Positions 54,591-64,000 of a stretch of DNA of 64,000 nucleotides are shown piece by piece (the stretch's first letter is position 1; the number at the start of each line of letters is the position of its first letter). Origin of the DNA: JAFNAG01 sp963824985 (GTDB lineage: Bacteria > Acidobacteriota > UBA6911); contig CAWGRQ010000043.1 of the NCBI GenBank assembly GCA_963824985.1, forward strand, positions 1-64,000, given 5' to 3'. The notes beneath the pieces were generated by a model. That model did not search any database and was not told the DNA's origin. It saw only the letters and a program-made list of their open reading frames with translations. The translations under genes and the position numbers were made by a program.

Positions 54591-55685
54591 CTACCGGTTT
54601 TTGATGCGATCCCGGTCCTCATCCACAATACGATCCGCGGCGGTAACCCGGTCATAAGGACGCCGATCCTGCCGCGAAGATGAATTGCCGGTTTCAGCCT
54701 CTTCCGGAAAGCGCCCGAAAATCATCTTGCCCGCCGTCGTCTGGAGCACGGAGGTGACCTGGGTCGCGATGGTTTTGCCGATCATCTTCCGCGCGTTATC
54801 GACCACGACCATGGTGCCGTCATCAAGGTAGGCCACACCTTGGTTGTATTCCTTGCCTTCCTTTAGGATGAAGACCTTCATGGTCTCGCCCGGGAGCACG
54901 ACCGGCTTGAGCGAATTCGCCAGTTCGTTGATATTAAGGACGTCTACGCCGCGCAACTGGGAAACCTTGTTCAGGTTGAAATCGTTGGTGACGATCTTCG
55001 CATTCAACTCCTTGGCCAGCTCGATCAGCTTCAGATCGACTTCCTTGACCTCCGGATAGTCTTTTTCGAGGATCTGCACCGTGACGCCCGGCGCACCCTT
55101 CACTTTTTCCAATATTTCCAGCCCTCTCCGACCCCGGTTGCGCTTGATCGAGTCGGCACTGTCGGCGATCTGTTGCAGTTCGCGCAGGACAAAGTGAGGC
55201 ACTACCATGGTCCCTTCGAGAAAGCCGGTCTTGCAGATATCGGCAATGCGGCCGTCAATGATGACGCTGGTGTCCAGAACTTTGTAGAACATGCGGGAAC
55301 TGCGGTCGGTCAGGAGGCCGCCAAACCCCGAAAGATCGAGATATTCACCCTTGTCGGCGCCCAGAACCAGGCCGACATAGGCCATGAGTATCAGGATCAG
55401 AATCTGGGAAAAATTGGCGGTTGCCTCGTCGAGCGTCATGTGATCGATGATGAGGCTGACGAGCGTCGCACCGATGATTCCCAGAATCGATCCCAGGGCT
55501 GCCCCAATCAGGGTTTTGAGAGAGAGCTTCCGGACCCTCAGCTCAACAAGGATGACCAGGAGGCCGAGACCGGCACTGAGGGCGAGCGACAAAGGAATGT
55601 CGAGTTGGAAGGGACGGACCACATATCCGCTCACGACAATAGCGCAAAATAGCAAGAAACGAATGATCCAGAGATCCATGAACAA
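54591..55685 (-). CDS. yacL: YacL-like membrane PIN/TRAM protein
   Basis: The 364-residue protein has four N-terminal membrane segments (about residues 5-125), a PIN nuclease-like domain (about 135-250: KVLDTSVIIDGRIADICKTG, VPHFVLRELQQIADSADSIK, AKIVTNDFNLNKVSQLRGVD with the acidic residues) and a TRAM RNA-binding domain (about 270-330: GKEYNQGVAYLDDGTMVVV). The C-terminal tail is charged. This is the layout of Bacillus YacL, which is found in the radA-yacL-ispD cluster as here. The molecular role is unproven; ribonuclease activity is inferred from the fold. ATG 55685 or 55679 may be the start. Confidence 0.9.
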   Translation of the reverse strand: MFMDLWIIRFLLFCAIVVSGYVVRPFQLDIPLSLALSAGLGLLVILVELRVRKLSLKTLIGAALGSILGIIGATLVSLIIDHMTLDEATANFSQILILILMAYVGLVLGADKGEYLDLSGFGGLLTDRSSRMFYKVLDTSVIIDGRIADICKTGFLEGTMVVPHFVLRELQQIADSADSIKRNRGRRGLEILEKVKGAPGVTVQILEKDYPEVKEVDLKLIELAKELNAKIVTNDFNLNKVSQLRGVDVLNINELANSLKPVVLPGETMKVFILKEGKEYNQGVAYLDDGTMVVVDNARKMIGKTIATQVTSVLQTTAGKMIFGRFPEEAETGNSSSRQDRRPYDRVTAADRIVDEDRDRIKNR

Positions 55686-56074
55686 ACTCCTTCGACATGG
55701 GCGCTATGATAGAAGAAATTAATTGCCGGTAAGAACCGGGAGGCAAGCAGACGGACCAGCCCGGCCGCAAACAACCCAGGAGGAGTGCCGTTTGCTGGAG
55801 GAGGAGGAATGCCGGTCCATCCGTAGTTATCATGATCACAATACGCCGGCGCACGATGCGCATCCGAATAATTCAGGAAACCGATACCTGCCCCCGTGGC
55901 AGGATTCAAAACATCACTTGCCGGGAAATCTATCACAGGAACGCGACTTCTGGTAAATCTTTCTCGTGCCGCGTGCCGGGCCCGGGGATCGATAACGACT
56001 GCAAAGGCCCGTGAGATCATCCCTTGCCGCATCGAGGGGGGCAGGGAAGCTCTTGGGACACGGATGAACACGGG
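55686..56074. other. Intergenic gap between radA and yacL
   Basis: About 390 bases without a credible gene. In Bacillus disA stands at this position; here nothing related is seen. The frames on both strands show no domain. Confidence 0.45.
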
Positions 56075-57436
56075 CTAGATCGTGAAGATGGCCTCCGAGA
56101 GGTCCAGAACGGTCCGCAGCGGGACGAGTTCAATATTGTCGATAGGGTCGTGAAGGGGGAGATTTCCGGCGGGGAGGATGCAACGGCGGAAACCCATCGC
56201 GGCCGCTTCCCGTATCCGGATGTGCGCCTGGCTGACCGGGCGCGCTTCCCCGGACAGGCCCAATTCCCCGATCAGCACTGTGCGCGGGGGGAGCGCGCGG
56301 TTCCGGAAACTGCTCAGGATGGCGGCAAAGAGAGCCAGATCCGAAGCCGGCTCGTTGACCTGCAGGCCACCGGCAGCATTCACATAAATGTCACAACCCA
56401 TGACGGGGATTTCCATCTTTTTTTCCAGCATGGCGACGAGCACGGAAATGCGGTTGTAATCGAGCCCGGTAGCAGTCCGCCGGGCGGTGCCGTACTGCGT
56501 CCTCAGAACCAGCGCCTGAATTTCGACCAGGATCGGCCGCGTCCCCTCGACGGCGCACACCACGGCGCTCCCCGGCACCGGCTCCTCCCTTTCCCGCAGG
56601 AACAGGTCCGAGGGATTCTGCACCGGTATCAGCCCCCGGCCGGTCATTTCAAATACGCCGACTTCGTTGGCGGCGCCGAAGCGGTTTTTGACGGCACGCA
56701 CGATGCGATGGTTGTGATGACGCTCCCCTTCAAAATACAGGACCGTGTCAACGATGTGCTCCAGCGCCTTGGGCCCGGCGATGCTCCCATCCTTGGTAAC
56801 ATGCCCGATCAGGAACACCGGGATTTGACGCGTCTTCGCCAAGGTCAGGAATTGCGCGGCGACATGCCGCACCTGGCTGATGCTCCCCGGGGCGGAATCA
56901 AGCGTATCGGAAAAGGTGGTCTGTACCGAATCGACAACCACGTCAGTGGGATGAACCTCCCCAACCGCGGCCAGAATCGACTCCAGCCCGGATTCGGCCA
57001 GCACATAGATTTCTCCTGCATTTCTCGATCCGAGGCGTTCCGATCTCATCTTGATCTGCTGGGCCGACTCTTCGCCGGACACATATAGAACCCGGCGGTC
57101 TTTCTCCTGGAGAGCCTGGGCAATCTGAAGCAGCAGGGTGGACTTGCCGATACCCGGCTCCCCCCCCAGCAACACCAGCGACCCGGGTACCAGGCCGCCG
57201 CCAAGCACGCGATCGAACTCGGCGTTGCCCGTTATGATCCTGGGGCTGTCGGCCATGGAAATGTCGCCCATTCGGAGCGGCCTGGCTCCGGTGCTCCCGC
57301 GGCTTTTTTCTTTTGCCGCCCCGGCCTTCTCCTCGGCGAATGAATTCCAGCTCCCGCAGTCCGGGCAACGCCCGAGCCATTTGGCGGAGGCATAGCCGCA
57401 AGACTGGCACTCGAATACCGATGGAATCCTGGACAT
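56075..57436 (-). CDS. radA: DNA repair protein RadA (Sms)
   Basis: With start ATG 57436 the protein has 453 residues, the usual RadA length. It has an N-terminal zinc finger (FECQSCGYASAKWLGRCPDC), Walker A GGEPGIGKSTLLLQIA, Walker B DVVVDSVQTTF, the RadA-specific KNRFG motif (RAVKNRFGAANEVGVFEM) and a C-terminal Lon-like domain (VIGELGLSGEARPVSQAHIR). It is a branch-migration helicase used in recombination. The longer reading from 57502 adds residues without similarity. It heads the cluster radA-yacL-ispDF-gltX-rlmB. Confidence 0.95.
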   Translation of the reverse strand: MSRIPSVFECQSCGYASAKWLGRCPDCGSWNSFAEEKAGAAKEKSRGSTGARPLRMGDISMADSPRIITGNAEFDRVLGGGLVPGSLVLLGGEPGIGKSTLLLQIAQALQEKDRRVLYVSGEESAQQIKMRSERLGSRNAGEIYVLAESGLESILAAVGEVHPTDVVVDSVQTTFSDTLDSAPGSISQVRHVAAQFLTLAKTRQIPVFLIGHVTKDGSIAGPKALEHIVDTVLYFEGERHHNHRIVRAVKNRFGAANEVGVFEMTGRGLIPVQNPSDLFLREREEPVPGSAVVCAVEGTRPILVEIQALVLRTQYGTARRTATGLDYNRISVLVAMLEKKMEIPVMGCDIYVNAAGGLQVNEPASDLALFAAILSSFRNRALPPRTVLIGELGLSGEARPVSQAHIRIREAAAMGFRRCILPAGNLPLHDPIDNIELVPLRTVLDLSEAIFTI

Positions 57437-57490
57437 GGACACAATGAAACCACAAAACCCGCGAAGTGCATAAAACTTTCTCAGAAAACA

Positions 57491-57529
57491 AAAAGGGGAC
57501 ATTCCGGATTTCCGGGATGTCCCCTTTTT
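57491..57529. terminator. Strong bidirectional hairpin terminator after the TonB receptor gene
   Basis: Arms of 18 bases, beginning AAAAGGGGACATTCCGGA with one mismatch, around a 3-base loop are flanked by A-run and T-run. On the minus strand it ends the TonB-receptor transcript (stop 57589) before radA. It belongs to the same repeat family as 16058-16131. Confidence 0.82.
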
Positions 57530-57588
57530 GTTTTCCCGGGAGGGACGCGGCCGGACCGCGTCCCTCCACTGTCATGCAATCGTGACGT

Positions 57589-60500
57589 TTAGAAGTTGAA
57601 GCGCAGCACGATCTGGATCAGGCGTCCGCCCGGATCCTGGGTCTGGTTGCGATCCGTATACGCCGAGTTGACCTGCATGAAGCTCAGGTTGCTGGGCGTT
57701 GTGCTCGCCATGCCGTTGAAGTTGATGTTGTTGAACGCGTTCAGGAACTCACCGCGCAGCTCGAAGTTCTTCTGCTCGGTGAACCGGAACCGCTTCACCA
57801 GGCTCATGTCGAAACGCGTGAACTTGGGATAACGGTAGTAATTGTGCCGGCCCGCGCAATCGCCGCTGACGATCTGCACGCAGTTGGCCGCGCCCACGCT
57901 CCCCGCCGGAGCGATGTACCGCCCCGTCGGCGCGCCCGAAGTGAACCCGCCCGCGTCGTACTGATACGCCTTGTACGTCTGGTCGATGATGTCCTTCGGC
58001 AGGTAGTAGGCGATCTTGTTGGCGTCGTCAAAATACACCCCCACCGAGTTCACCAGCTCCTGCGACGTCATGCCGACCAGGTTGATGTTGCCGAAATCTC
58101 CCAGGTTGCCGCTCTGCAAACGAGCCGTCCCCTGGAATTCCCAGCCGCCGACGATCATGTCGAGCGCCCTGCCGGTACCGCCGAACAGCGCCCGACCCCG
58201 ACCGAACGGCATTTCATACACCCAGTTGATCTTGAATGCATGCGGCAGCGTGTTCCCCAGATCCTTCACCCAGCCTCTGCGGAACGAGGTCCGGTTCAGG
58301 TTCAGAGCCTTGGAGAATGTGTAGTTCGCCTGCACCAGCAGCCCTTTCGCCATTCTCCGGCGCAGCTCGATCGTCATTCCGTCGTAGTAGTTGCCGCCGC
58401 CGTTCTGGTAGATCCAGCCGCCGCCGTTCTGCACGTCCGGCTGGGGGATGAAGAAGTTCGCCGGCAGACCGTTCGCCAGCGCGTTTCCGCGCCGCGTCGA
58501 ATCCCGCTGCAGCGGCGTCCACACCATGCTGAACGGATCCGGACTGTACTTGTTCAGGTAGTTCACGTACGTCGTGTTCGTGAAGAATCCAGCCTGGGTG
58601 CTCCCCAGAACCGCGCTGGTGTAGCTGGCGTCCTTCGTCGGATCCAGCCCGCGTCCCAGGTACTTCAGCAGGATCGGCAACTGCTGCGTGCCGGCAACCG
58701 TCGAGTCATACCGGAACGTCCGCCCCTTGTTTGCCGCTATGTTGGCATACAGGTTCCCCTGCATCTTCCAGAACTCGTCCAGGAACCCGTTCTCCACGAT
58801 GTTCCGCTCGCCGTTCAGATTCGGCTGATACCACGGCTGCAGGTTGCGCGTCGCGGCATACCGGATCTCGAGCGCCATGTCCTTCCCCAGCTCCCGCTGG
58901 AGCCCGAAAGACCACGACATCGTGTACGGCGTCCGGATGTCCGGATCGAACGCGTTGATCGAATCGTCGATCGACGGCTTCATCGGATACACCGGCGTCG
59001 CCTGGAAACTCGGCGCCGCCAGCCGGCTCTTGTCGCGGAACAGCAGCGGCCAGGTCTCGCCTCCGGCAGTATTGACCAGGTTGCCGAGATCCTGGCTCCG
59101 GTTGGCCACAATCTGCCCGCCGGGGTTGGATCCGAACATGTTCACATAATCCAGCATCCCATAGTGGTTGAACGCCAGGGCGAAGCCACCGCGGATGACC
59201 GTCTGCGAACCCTCGCCCAGGATCTTGTCGAGGAACCCTCCGGTCCCCTGCGGACTCCAGGCAAACCCGATGCTCGGCGCCACCGACTTGTAATCCGGAT
59301 TGTAGGCCGGATCCCCGGGGTTGAACTGATACACCAGGGTCGGCTTGCCGCCGCTCGCTCCCGGCTGGAATATGCTGTTGACTCCCGAAGGCCCCCACAC
59401 ATCCGCGGGGGTCGCCCAGGTGAACGCGTTGTTGAGCGGCGTCCACGGGAAGTCCACTTCCCAGCGCACGCCGAAGTTGAGCGTCAGGCCCGGGCGCATC
59501 CGCCACGAATCCGCAGCGAACAGTCCCATGGAACGCTGCCGGGCGCGTCGAACCTGATCTCCGTTGTAGGTATACTGGTTGGTGGTTTCACTCAGGACCG
59601 CGTTGGCACTGATCGCCGTGACGCGCGCCGTCAGCGAGGCATACAGGCTGGCCGCGGTGCTCTGCTGGCTCGCGGTCGAGTTCGGGAAGTTGATCTTCCC
59701 GTTGTTGGCATCGAACATCACGTAGGCCGGATCGTAGGAGCTCGGCAGGCCGAAGCCGATCGATGGCGCCAGCGTCGCGCCCCACACCCAGTTGCCCACA
59801 TGCTGGAAGGTGCCGCCGAAACTCAAGCTGTGGGCGCCCTTCGTCCAGGTCAACGTGTCCTCGAACGACTTCACCGGAGCATTGCGCCGGCTCGGGGACG
59901 TAACCGCCGAAACGCCCGTAATGCCCGTGGGCGTCCAGTTGTACCCGCCCAGATCGCCGATGCCGTCCGGTTCGCCGTTGAAGGCCGCCGAACCGACGTT
60001 CGGGTTGAACAACGTCGTCCCGCAGGTGAATCCCCCGCGGGCTTCATTCACCAGCCGCGGCGTGATCGTCGACCGCAGCGCGAACGAGGTCGAGCAGCGG
60101 TTCGATGCCTGGGTCCCGTAATTCGGGAAGCCGGGGTACCGCTGGTCCCTGGAATTCAGGAAGTCCGGGTTGGAATCGTAGTACGCGTAATTCCAGCTCT
60201 GCTCGATCTTGTGCCGGCTCGACAGATTGAAGTCGACGCGCGTCGTGACAAAGTGACGGATTCCCATCCCTTTGTTCTGGAAAATGAAATTCTGGTACAG
60301 CGGATCCGCGACCACCGGATACGACTGGATGGTTCCCGCCGTGCCGACCGCGTTGCGGATGTCGGTGAGCAGCTTCGCCACCGTCGGATCCATCGTCGAA
60401 GTAAAGCCGTTCGCCGCGGCCAGGGTCAACAGGTTCTGCGACTTTACCTGGTCGGGCTGCCCGCTCTGCTTGAACAGGTAGACATAGTTCCCCTGCTCCA

Positions 60501-61575
60501 CCAGCGGATTGTAGATGGTACGGGTGCGCGTCTGGCCGTCCGGCTGACGGAAGTTTTCCCAGTTCGCAAAGAAGAACAGCCGGTCCTTCCCGCTGAACAG
60601 CTTCGGAATCGAAATCGGCCCGCCGACCCGCACGCCCAACTGGTGCAGCATGACCCGGTCGCGCGGCGCCTTGCAGTTCTCCCACTCGTTGACCAGCTGG
60701 TCAATGGTGCATTTCTGCCCCCGCCCCTCGCCGTCGCCCTGATAGACCGGCGCATTGTTGCGGTTGTTGAACCAGTAGTTGGCATTCAGCCACGGGTTGC
60801 GCATGTACTCGTACAGGCTGCCGTGGTACTCGTTGTTCCCCGACCGCGTCACGAACTTGATCTGTACCGCGCCGGCTCCCGTGCTGTCCGCCCCCGCGGC
60901 CGCCGTCGATACCGTCACTTCCTGCACCGAGTCGAGCCGCGGAGTGATCATGCTGAAGAAGCCGTCACCGCCGCTCTGACCCCGGTAGTAGTTGTCCTGC
61001 GTGTTCACGCCGTCGATCGTGATGTTGATCGTCGAGTTCGGCAGGCCCATGAACGTCGAGCCGCGCGCCCCACCCGTCGTGTTTACGCCCGGCAGCAATA
61101 CCAGAAAATCCAGCGCGTTGCGCGTCGCCAGGGGCAGCTGCTGGATCTGCGTGGTCGCCAGCGTCGTCGACACCGTCGCCGTCGTCGACTGCACCACCTC
61201 GGCGCCCGCCACCACCGTTACCGTCTCGCTGCTGCCGCCGACCTCGAGCTTGACCGTGATGTTGGTCGGCACCGCCGCTACCAGTACGATGTTCTTGATC
61301 ACCGACTGCTTGAAGTTCGGCACCGAAACCGTGGCCGTGTAGCTGCCCGCGCCCAGCGCCGGAATCGAAAAGGTCCCGTTCTCGGCCGTGACGGCCTTGA
61401 ACTCCGTGCCCGTGGCGTCGTTCTTGACCGTCACCTCCGCGCCGGGGATCACCCCGCCGGACTGGTCAACGACCGTTCCCGTAAGCGAAGAGCTCGAGCC
61501 CTGGGCGAAGCCCAGACAGCCGAGCGCCGCCACCAGGAGCAGGGCGATAATAGTTCGGAATGCAAAAGGTTTCAT
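57589..61575 (-). CDS. TonB-dependent receptor, Oar-like, with N-terminal carboxypeptidase-regulatory domain
   Basis: The 1328-residue outer-membrane protein has a signal peptide (FRTIIALLLVAALGCLGFAQ), a CarboxypepD_reg domain (about 27-110: LTGTVVDQSGGVIPGAEVTV, NGTFSIPALGAGSYTATVSV), a TonB plug (about 115-240: TRNALDFLVLLPGVNTTGGA, ITIDGVNTQDNYYRG) and a long beta-barrel ending in LIQIVLRFNF with the terminal Phe of outer-membrane proteins. This build is the Oar-like family that is highly expanded in Acidobacteriota. It probably takes up large oligosaccharides or peptides; no substrate genes adjoin it. AAGGA precedes ATG 61575. A strong terminator follows. Confidence 0.93.
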   Translation of the reverse strand: MKPFAFRTIIALLLVAALGCLGFAQGSSSSLTGTVVDQSGGVIPGAEVTVKNDATGTEFKAVTAENGTFSIPALGAGSYTATVSVPNFKQSVIKNIVLVAAVPTNITVKLEVGGSSETVTVVAGAEVVQSTTATVSTTLATTQIQQLPLATRNALDFLVLLPGVNTTGGARGSTFMGLPNSTINITIDGVNTQDNYYRGQSGGDGFFSMITPRLDSVQEVTVSTAAAGADSTGAGAVQIKFVTRSGNNEYHGSLYEYMRNPWLNANYWFNNRNNAPVYQGDGEGRGQKCTIDQLVNEWENCKAPRDRVMLHQLGVRVGGPISIPKLFSGKDRLFFFANWENFRQPDGQTRTRTIYNPLVEQGNYVYLFKQSGQPDQVKSQNLLTLAAANGFTSTMDPTVAKLLTDIRNAVGTAGTIQSYPVVADPLYQNFIFQNKGMGIRHFVTTRVDFNLSSRHKIEQSWNYAYYDSNPDFLNSRDQRYPGFPNYGTQASNRCSTSFALRSTITPRLVNEARGGFTCGTTLFNPNVGSAAFNGEPDGIGDLGGYNWTPTGITGVSAVTSPSRRNAPVKSFEDTLTWTKGAHSLSFGGTFQHVGNWVWGATLAPSIGFGLPSSYDPAYVMFDANNGKINFPNSTASQQSTAASLYASLTARVTAISANAVLSETTNQYTYNGDQVRRARQRSMGLFAADSWRMRPGLTLNFGVRWEVDFPWTPLNNAFTWATPADVWGPSGVNSIFQPGASGGKPTLVYQFNPGDPAYNPDYKSVAPSIGFAWSPQGTGGFLDKILGEGSQTVIRGGFALAFNHYGMLDYVNMFGSNPGGQIVANRSQDLGNLVNTAGGETWPLLFRDKSRLAAPSFQATPVYPMKPSIDDSINAFDPDIRTPYTMSWSFGLQRELGKDMALEIRYAATRNLQPWYQPNLNGERNIVENGFLDEFWKMQGNLYANIAANKGRTFRYDSTVAGTQQLPILLKYLGRGLDPTKDASYTSAVLGSTQAGFFTNTTYVNYLNKYSPDPFSMVWTPLQRDSTRRGNALANGLPANFFIPQPDVQNGGGWIYQNGGGNYYDGMTIELRRRMAKGLLVQANYTFSKALNLNRTSFRRGWVKDLGNTLPHAFKINWVYEMPFGRGRALFGGTGRALDMIVGGWEFQGTARLQSGNLGDFGNINLVGMTSQELVNSVGVYFDDANKIAYYLPKDIIDQTYKAYQYDAGGFTSGAPTGRYIAPAGSVGAANCVQIVSGDCAGRHNYYRYPKFTRFDMSLVKRFRFTEQKNFELRGEFLNAFNNINFNGMASTTPSNLSFMQVNSAYTDRNQTQDPGGRLIQIVLRFNF

Positions 61576-62307
61576 AAGGGTTCCTTGGGTTGAAATGTTT
61601 AATTCTCAAAACTGAGTCAGCAATACGCAACTTCGCACCCACAATCGAAATATGATCGAGTAGCGCTCAGATGAGTGAAATCAGCCGACCCTCGTGCCTC
61701 GCGAGAGGCTAATGGTCAATCAGTGAATCAGCCATGCCCACCGCGGCTTCAGCTTTTTGCTGCCCTCACAGCAAAGGCTGAAGCACAGGCGACAAAGGTT
61801 CGCGGGATCGGCCAGGAGACCCGCTGGAGTGGGGGCGGACATTCGCATCCGATACAGTCAGTCGACGATTACCAGGTTAACAGCGCCACTGGACTGCTGA
61901 ATTCTCGTAACACGACCGCTTCACCGCCCGACACCTGTAGAACAAAAACGAAACGCTGATTCTTCAGATCAACAACCTCGACGCACGCCTGTTACGCGTA
62001 CGCATACCCAGATGCTAAGCAGGGCTTCGGCCCCATGCAAGCACATCAGAATCGTCTTATTGGACACTGTTAATACAGCTTCGGTGCGCCTGCGCTCAGT
62101 TTGACAATCGGGTCTCCGGAAAGAATGCCCATCCTGCAACAGCGAGCTCAGGCGGCAATGGGGTAATCCCGGCCCGGGCGCAATGGCGTCGGCACGCCGT
62201 TATTTCATGGCAATAAATTAATTCTTCCGGAGGCACCCCGGGGAGCGATGGTCCGTGATTTTTTGGTTTCCAGAGGCGAGGGGCCGGGTTCTGGAGTATT
62301 GATCGGC
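61576..62307. other. Intergenic region upstream of the TonB receptor
   Basis: About 730 bases with no gene. A hairpin at about 61746-61784 (GCTTCAGC...GCTGAAGC with CAGCAAA arms) is the only clear structure. The region must hold the receptor's promoter and long leader on the minus strand and the 3' flank of the TMTC-like gene. No riboswitch was recognised. Confidence 0.45.
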
Positions 62308-64000
62308 CTATTTCTTTCCGGTCAGAGATTCCAGCATCGAGAGCGCTGCTGGGTTTTTCGGATTGATCTGCAGAACAAGCGTCAGTTGCCGGATGGCATC
62401 ATCGATTTTCCCCGCGTTGGCCAGAGCCATGCCGAGGTTGACCTGAGCACTTTCGAATCCCGGCCTCAGGCGCACCGCCTCGGAGTATTGCGCGATGGCG
62501 TCGCTGAATTTCCCCTGATCCGCCAGCACCAGCCCCAGATTGTTGTGGGCCTCGGCATAGCCGGGCTTAAGGCGCGCGGCCTCGGAAAACTGGTGGAATG
62601 CTTCGTCGATCCTCCCTTCCCCGGCCAGAGCGAGACCCAGATTATTGTGGGCCTCGGCATAATCGGGGTCCAGGCGTACCGCTTCGGAAAAGTGGGCCAG
62701 CGCCTCACCCGACTTTTTGGCGCCTGCCAGGGCGGCACCGAGAGCATTGTGCACCCGGGCCAGACTGGGATCGAGACGTAGGGCTTCGGAATATTCGGCG
62801 ATGGCTTCGTCAAGCCTCCCCTGGAGGGAAAGAGCGAACGCCAGGTCGCCGTGAGCCCGGGCGGATTCGGGTTCGAGGCGCGCTGCGGCGGTCAGGGAGG
62901 TGATTGCCTCGTCCGTTCTGCCTGCATTCGCTAAGGTTAATCCGAGGTTGCGCTGAGCTTCCGCAAAGCCGGGCCGAATGCGCACCGCCTCGGAGAAGTG
63001 CTTCATGGCCTCTTCAGTTCGGCCCTGCTCCCTGAGGACCATGCCCAGGGCATTGTGAGCGCGGTAGTTTTCCAGGTTGAGGGTGACTTCGGTGGTGTGC
63101 GTCCAGAGCGCAACGTTGTCCTTCCAGTACCCGACCTGGTTTCGGGCGGCAGCGGCGCAAGCCACGAGCACGAAGATGGAAGCAACCGCCAAGGCGCGAT
63201 GGGCATATTTCCAACGGTGCAGGAGTTCGGGCACGCCCCAGGCGACCATGATGAACAGTCCCACGAGCGGCACATACGTATACCGGTCGGCCATCGCCTG
63301 AATCCCGACCTGAACCAGGCCGATAACCGGCACCAGGGTGCCCAAAAACCAGAACCAGCCCACGGGAAGGTATGGTCGGCGGCGTGCTTCCCGGATGACC
63401 AGAAGGGTTACGCCGAGAAGAATCAGAACGGCACCGGCTACCCAGCCGGCGGAGATTGCCTGGGGATAGGGATACATAACCGCCAGGCGCGCAGGCCAGA
63501 CCATTTTGCCGATGTAGGCGACATAGGACACCAGCGCGTTTTCCAGACGCAGCGTCAGGGGATAGACATCGAGTCCGTTGACCGCCCCGCCCTGTTGCTG
63601 AACCATGAATGTAACGAGGCTCGACGCGGCAGCCATCATCAGCATCGGGATTTTTTCCAGCCACAACCAATGGGGGACGGTCCGAGCCGCCGGAGATGTG
63701 GAGGAATTGGGAGAGCCGGTATCCGCAGCCGCACCGGGCATCATACGCCGGAGAGGCCAGACATCCAGCAGGAGGAGCACGAAGGGGAGTGTGACCAGCA
63801 TCGGCTTCGCGAGCAGGCCCAGGGCAAAGCAGGCGGCCACGATCAGATACCGGACCACGCCCGGTTTGCGCACGTACCAGGCATAAGTACAGAGCGTGAG
63901 CATCCAGAACACAGTGCTCAACACATCCTTGCGCTCGGCGATCCAGGCGACTGACTCCACGTGCAGGGGATGGATGGCAAATAACCCGGACACGAAGGCG
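62308..64000 (-). CDS. TMTC-like membrane protein with TPR repeats, start beyond window
   Basis: The partial protein is open to the right edge, so its N-terminus is missing. It begins in view with FVSGLFAIHPLHVESVAWIA and ERKDVLSTVFWML, the TMTC/DUF1736 signature, has about eight membrane segments and then seven TPR units (for example AHNALGMVLREQGRTEEAMK, AHNNLGLALAGEGRIDEAFH). It is a relative of the protein at 40648-42654 with the same order of domains. A GT-C type glycosyl- or mannosyltransferase role is inferred from the family; no acceptor is known. Confidence 0.87.
   Translation of the reverse strand, partial: AFVSGLFAIHPLHVESVAWIAERKDVLSTVFWMLTLCTYAWYVRKPGVVRYLIVAACFALGLLAKPMLVTLPFVLLLLDVWPLRRMMPGAAADTGSPNSSTSPAARTVPHWLWLEKIPMLMMAAASSLVTFMVQQQGGAVNGLDVYPLTLRLENALVSYVAYIGKMVWPARLAVMYPYPQAISAGWVAGAVLILLGVTLLVIREARRRPYLPVGWFWFLGTLVPVIGLVQVGIQAMADRYTYVPLVGLFIMVAWGVPELLHRWKYAHRALAVASIFVLVACAAAARNQVGYWKDNVALWTHTTEVTLNLENYRAHNALGMVLREQGRTEEAMKHFSEAVRIRPGFAEAQRNLGLTLANAGRTDEAITSLTAAARLEPESARAHGDLAFALSLQGRLDEAIAEYSEALRLDPSLARVHNALGAALAGAKKSGEALAHFSEAVRLDPDYAEAHNNLGLALAGEGRIDEAFHQFSEAARLKPGYAEAHNNLGLVLADQGKFSDAIAQYSEAVRLRPGFESAQVNLGMALANAGKIDDAIRQLTLVLQINPKNPAALSMLESLTGKK

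Noticed and set aside
57844..61593. A 1249-codon open frame on the plus strand opposite the TonB receptor gene
   Set aside because: Its sequence is Arg/Val/His-rich without domains, and it mirrors the codon bias of the receptor gene, which is clearly real.
61807..61897. GGCCAGGAGACCCGCTGG and GCCACTG resembling parts of a cobalamin riboswitch
   Set aside because: The two motifs are in the wrong order and on the strand that has no downstream gene; no other conserved boxes are present.

Overview
The window reads as high-GC bacterial chromosome, most likely from an Acidobacteriota (Solibacter-like) or similar soil/sediment lineage. The evidence is a very large Oar-type TonB-dependent receptor with an N-terminal carboxypeptidase-regulatory domain, a >1000-residue secreted BNR/Asp-box protein, several other carboxypeptidase-regulatory proteins, two membrane-TPR (TMTC-like) proteins and many short dispersed hairpin repeats. 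The assignment is inferred from gene content; no rRNA, tRNA or CRISPR array was recognised. Several genes carry frameshifts or an in-frame stop, including the normally essential gltX and ispF, so some lesions may be sequencing or assembly errors rather than biology.

Layout. 1-2.1 kb: decayed transposon (Mu/Tni-type DDE transposase plus a zinc-ribbon accessory protein) running off the left edge. 3.4-13.6 kb: secreted or envelope proteins on the minus strand (carboxypeptidase-regulatory protein, Cys-rich ORF, BNR/sortilin-like protein, PPC-domain protein, frameshifted metallopeptidase). 13.6-14.3 kb: a miniature inverted-repeat element and a stray copy of part of the PPC-protein gene. 14.4-20.3 kb: a uroporphyrinogen-decarboxylase-family protein, rubrerythrin, and the E1 and E2 subunits of 2-oxoglutarate dehydrogenase (sucA-sucB). 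20.3-21.5 kb: gene relics around a VapBC-type toxin-antitoxin pair. 21.4-22.9 kb: an ECF sigma factor, a likely anti-sigma factor and a divergent DUF6249-like membrane protein, with back-to-back promoters sharing a palindromic -35. 23.2-28.1 kb: a PAS-SpoIIE phosphatase, a PLP aminotransferase and an OPT transporter.

28.7-36.3 kb: a complete System I cytochrome c maturation cluster on the minus strand, in transcript order ccmE, ccmF, ccmH, a CcmI-like zinc-ribbon gene, a lineage-specific membrane protein, ccmA, ccmB, ccmC, ccmD. CcmE has the CxxxY variant haem-binding motif. A miniature inverted-repeat element sits between ccmE and ccmF, and another with a related core lies just upstream of ccmE.

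37.1-45.7 kb: two paralogous multidomain sensors (AhpD-like domain, PAS, GAF, GGDEF) flank a TMTC-like TPR protein and a tandem repeat block. The first sensor is frameshifted at a run of seven G and has a degenerate GGDEF; the second is intact. 46-50.9 kb: an ABC transporter operon with a TPR lipoprotein-like gene, then a hydantoinase A-family gene. 50.8-57.4 kb: housekeeping cluster radA, yacL, ispDF, gltX, rlmB, an order resembling Bacillus radA-disA-yacL-ispD-ispF-gltX...rlmB. 57.6-64 kb: the TonB-dependent receptor and a second TMTC-like protein that runs off the right edge.
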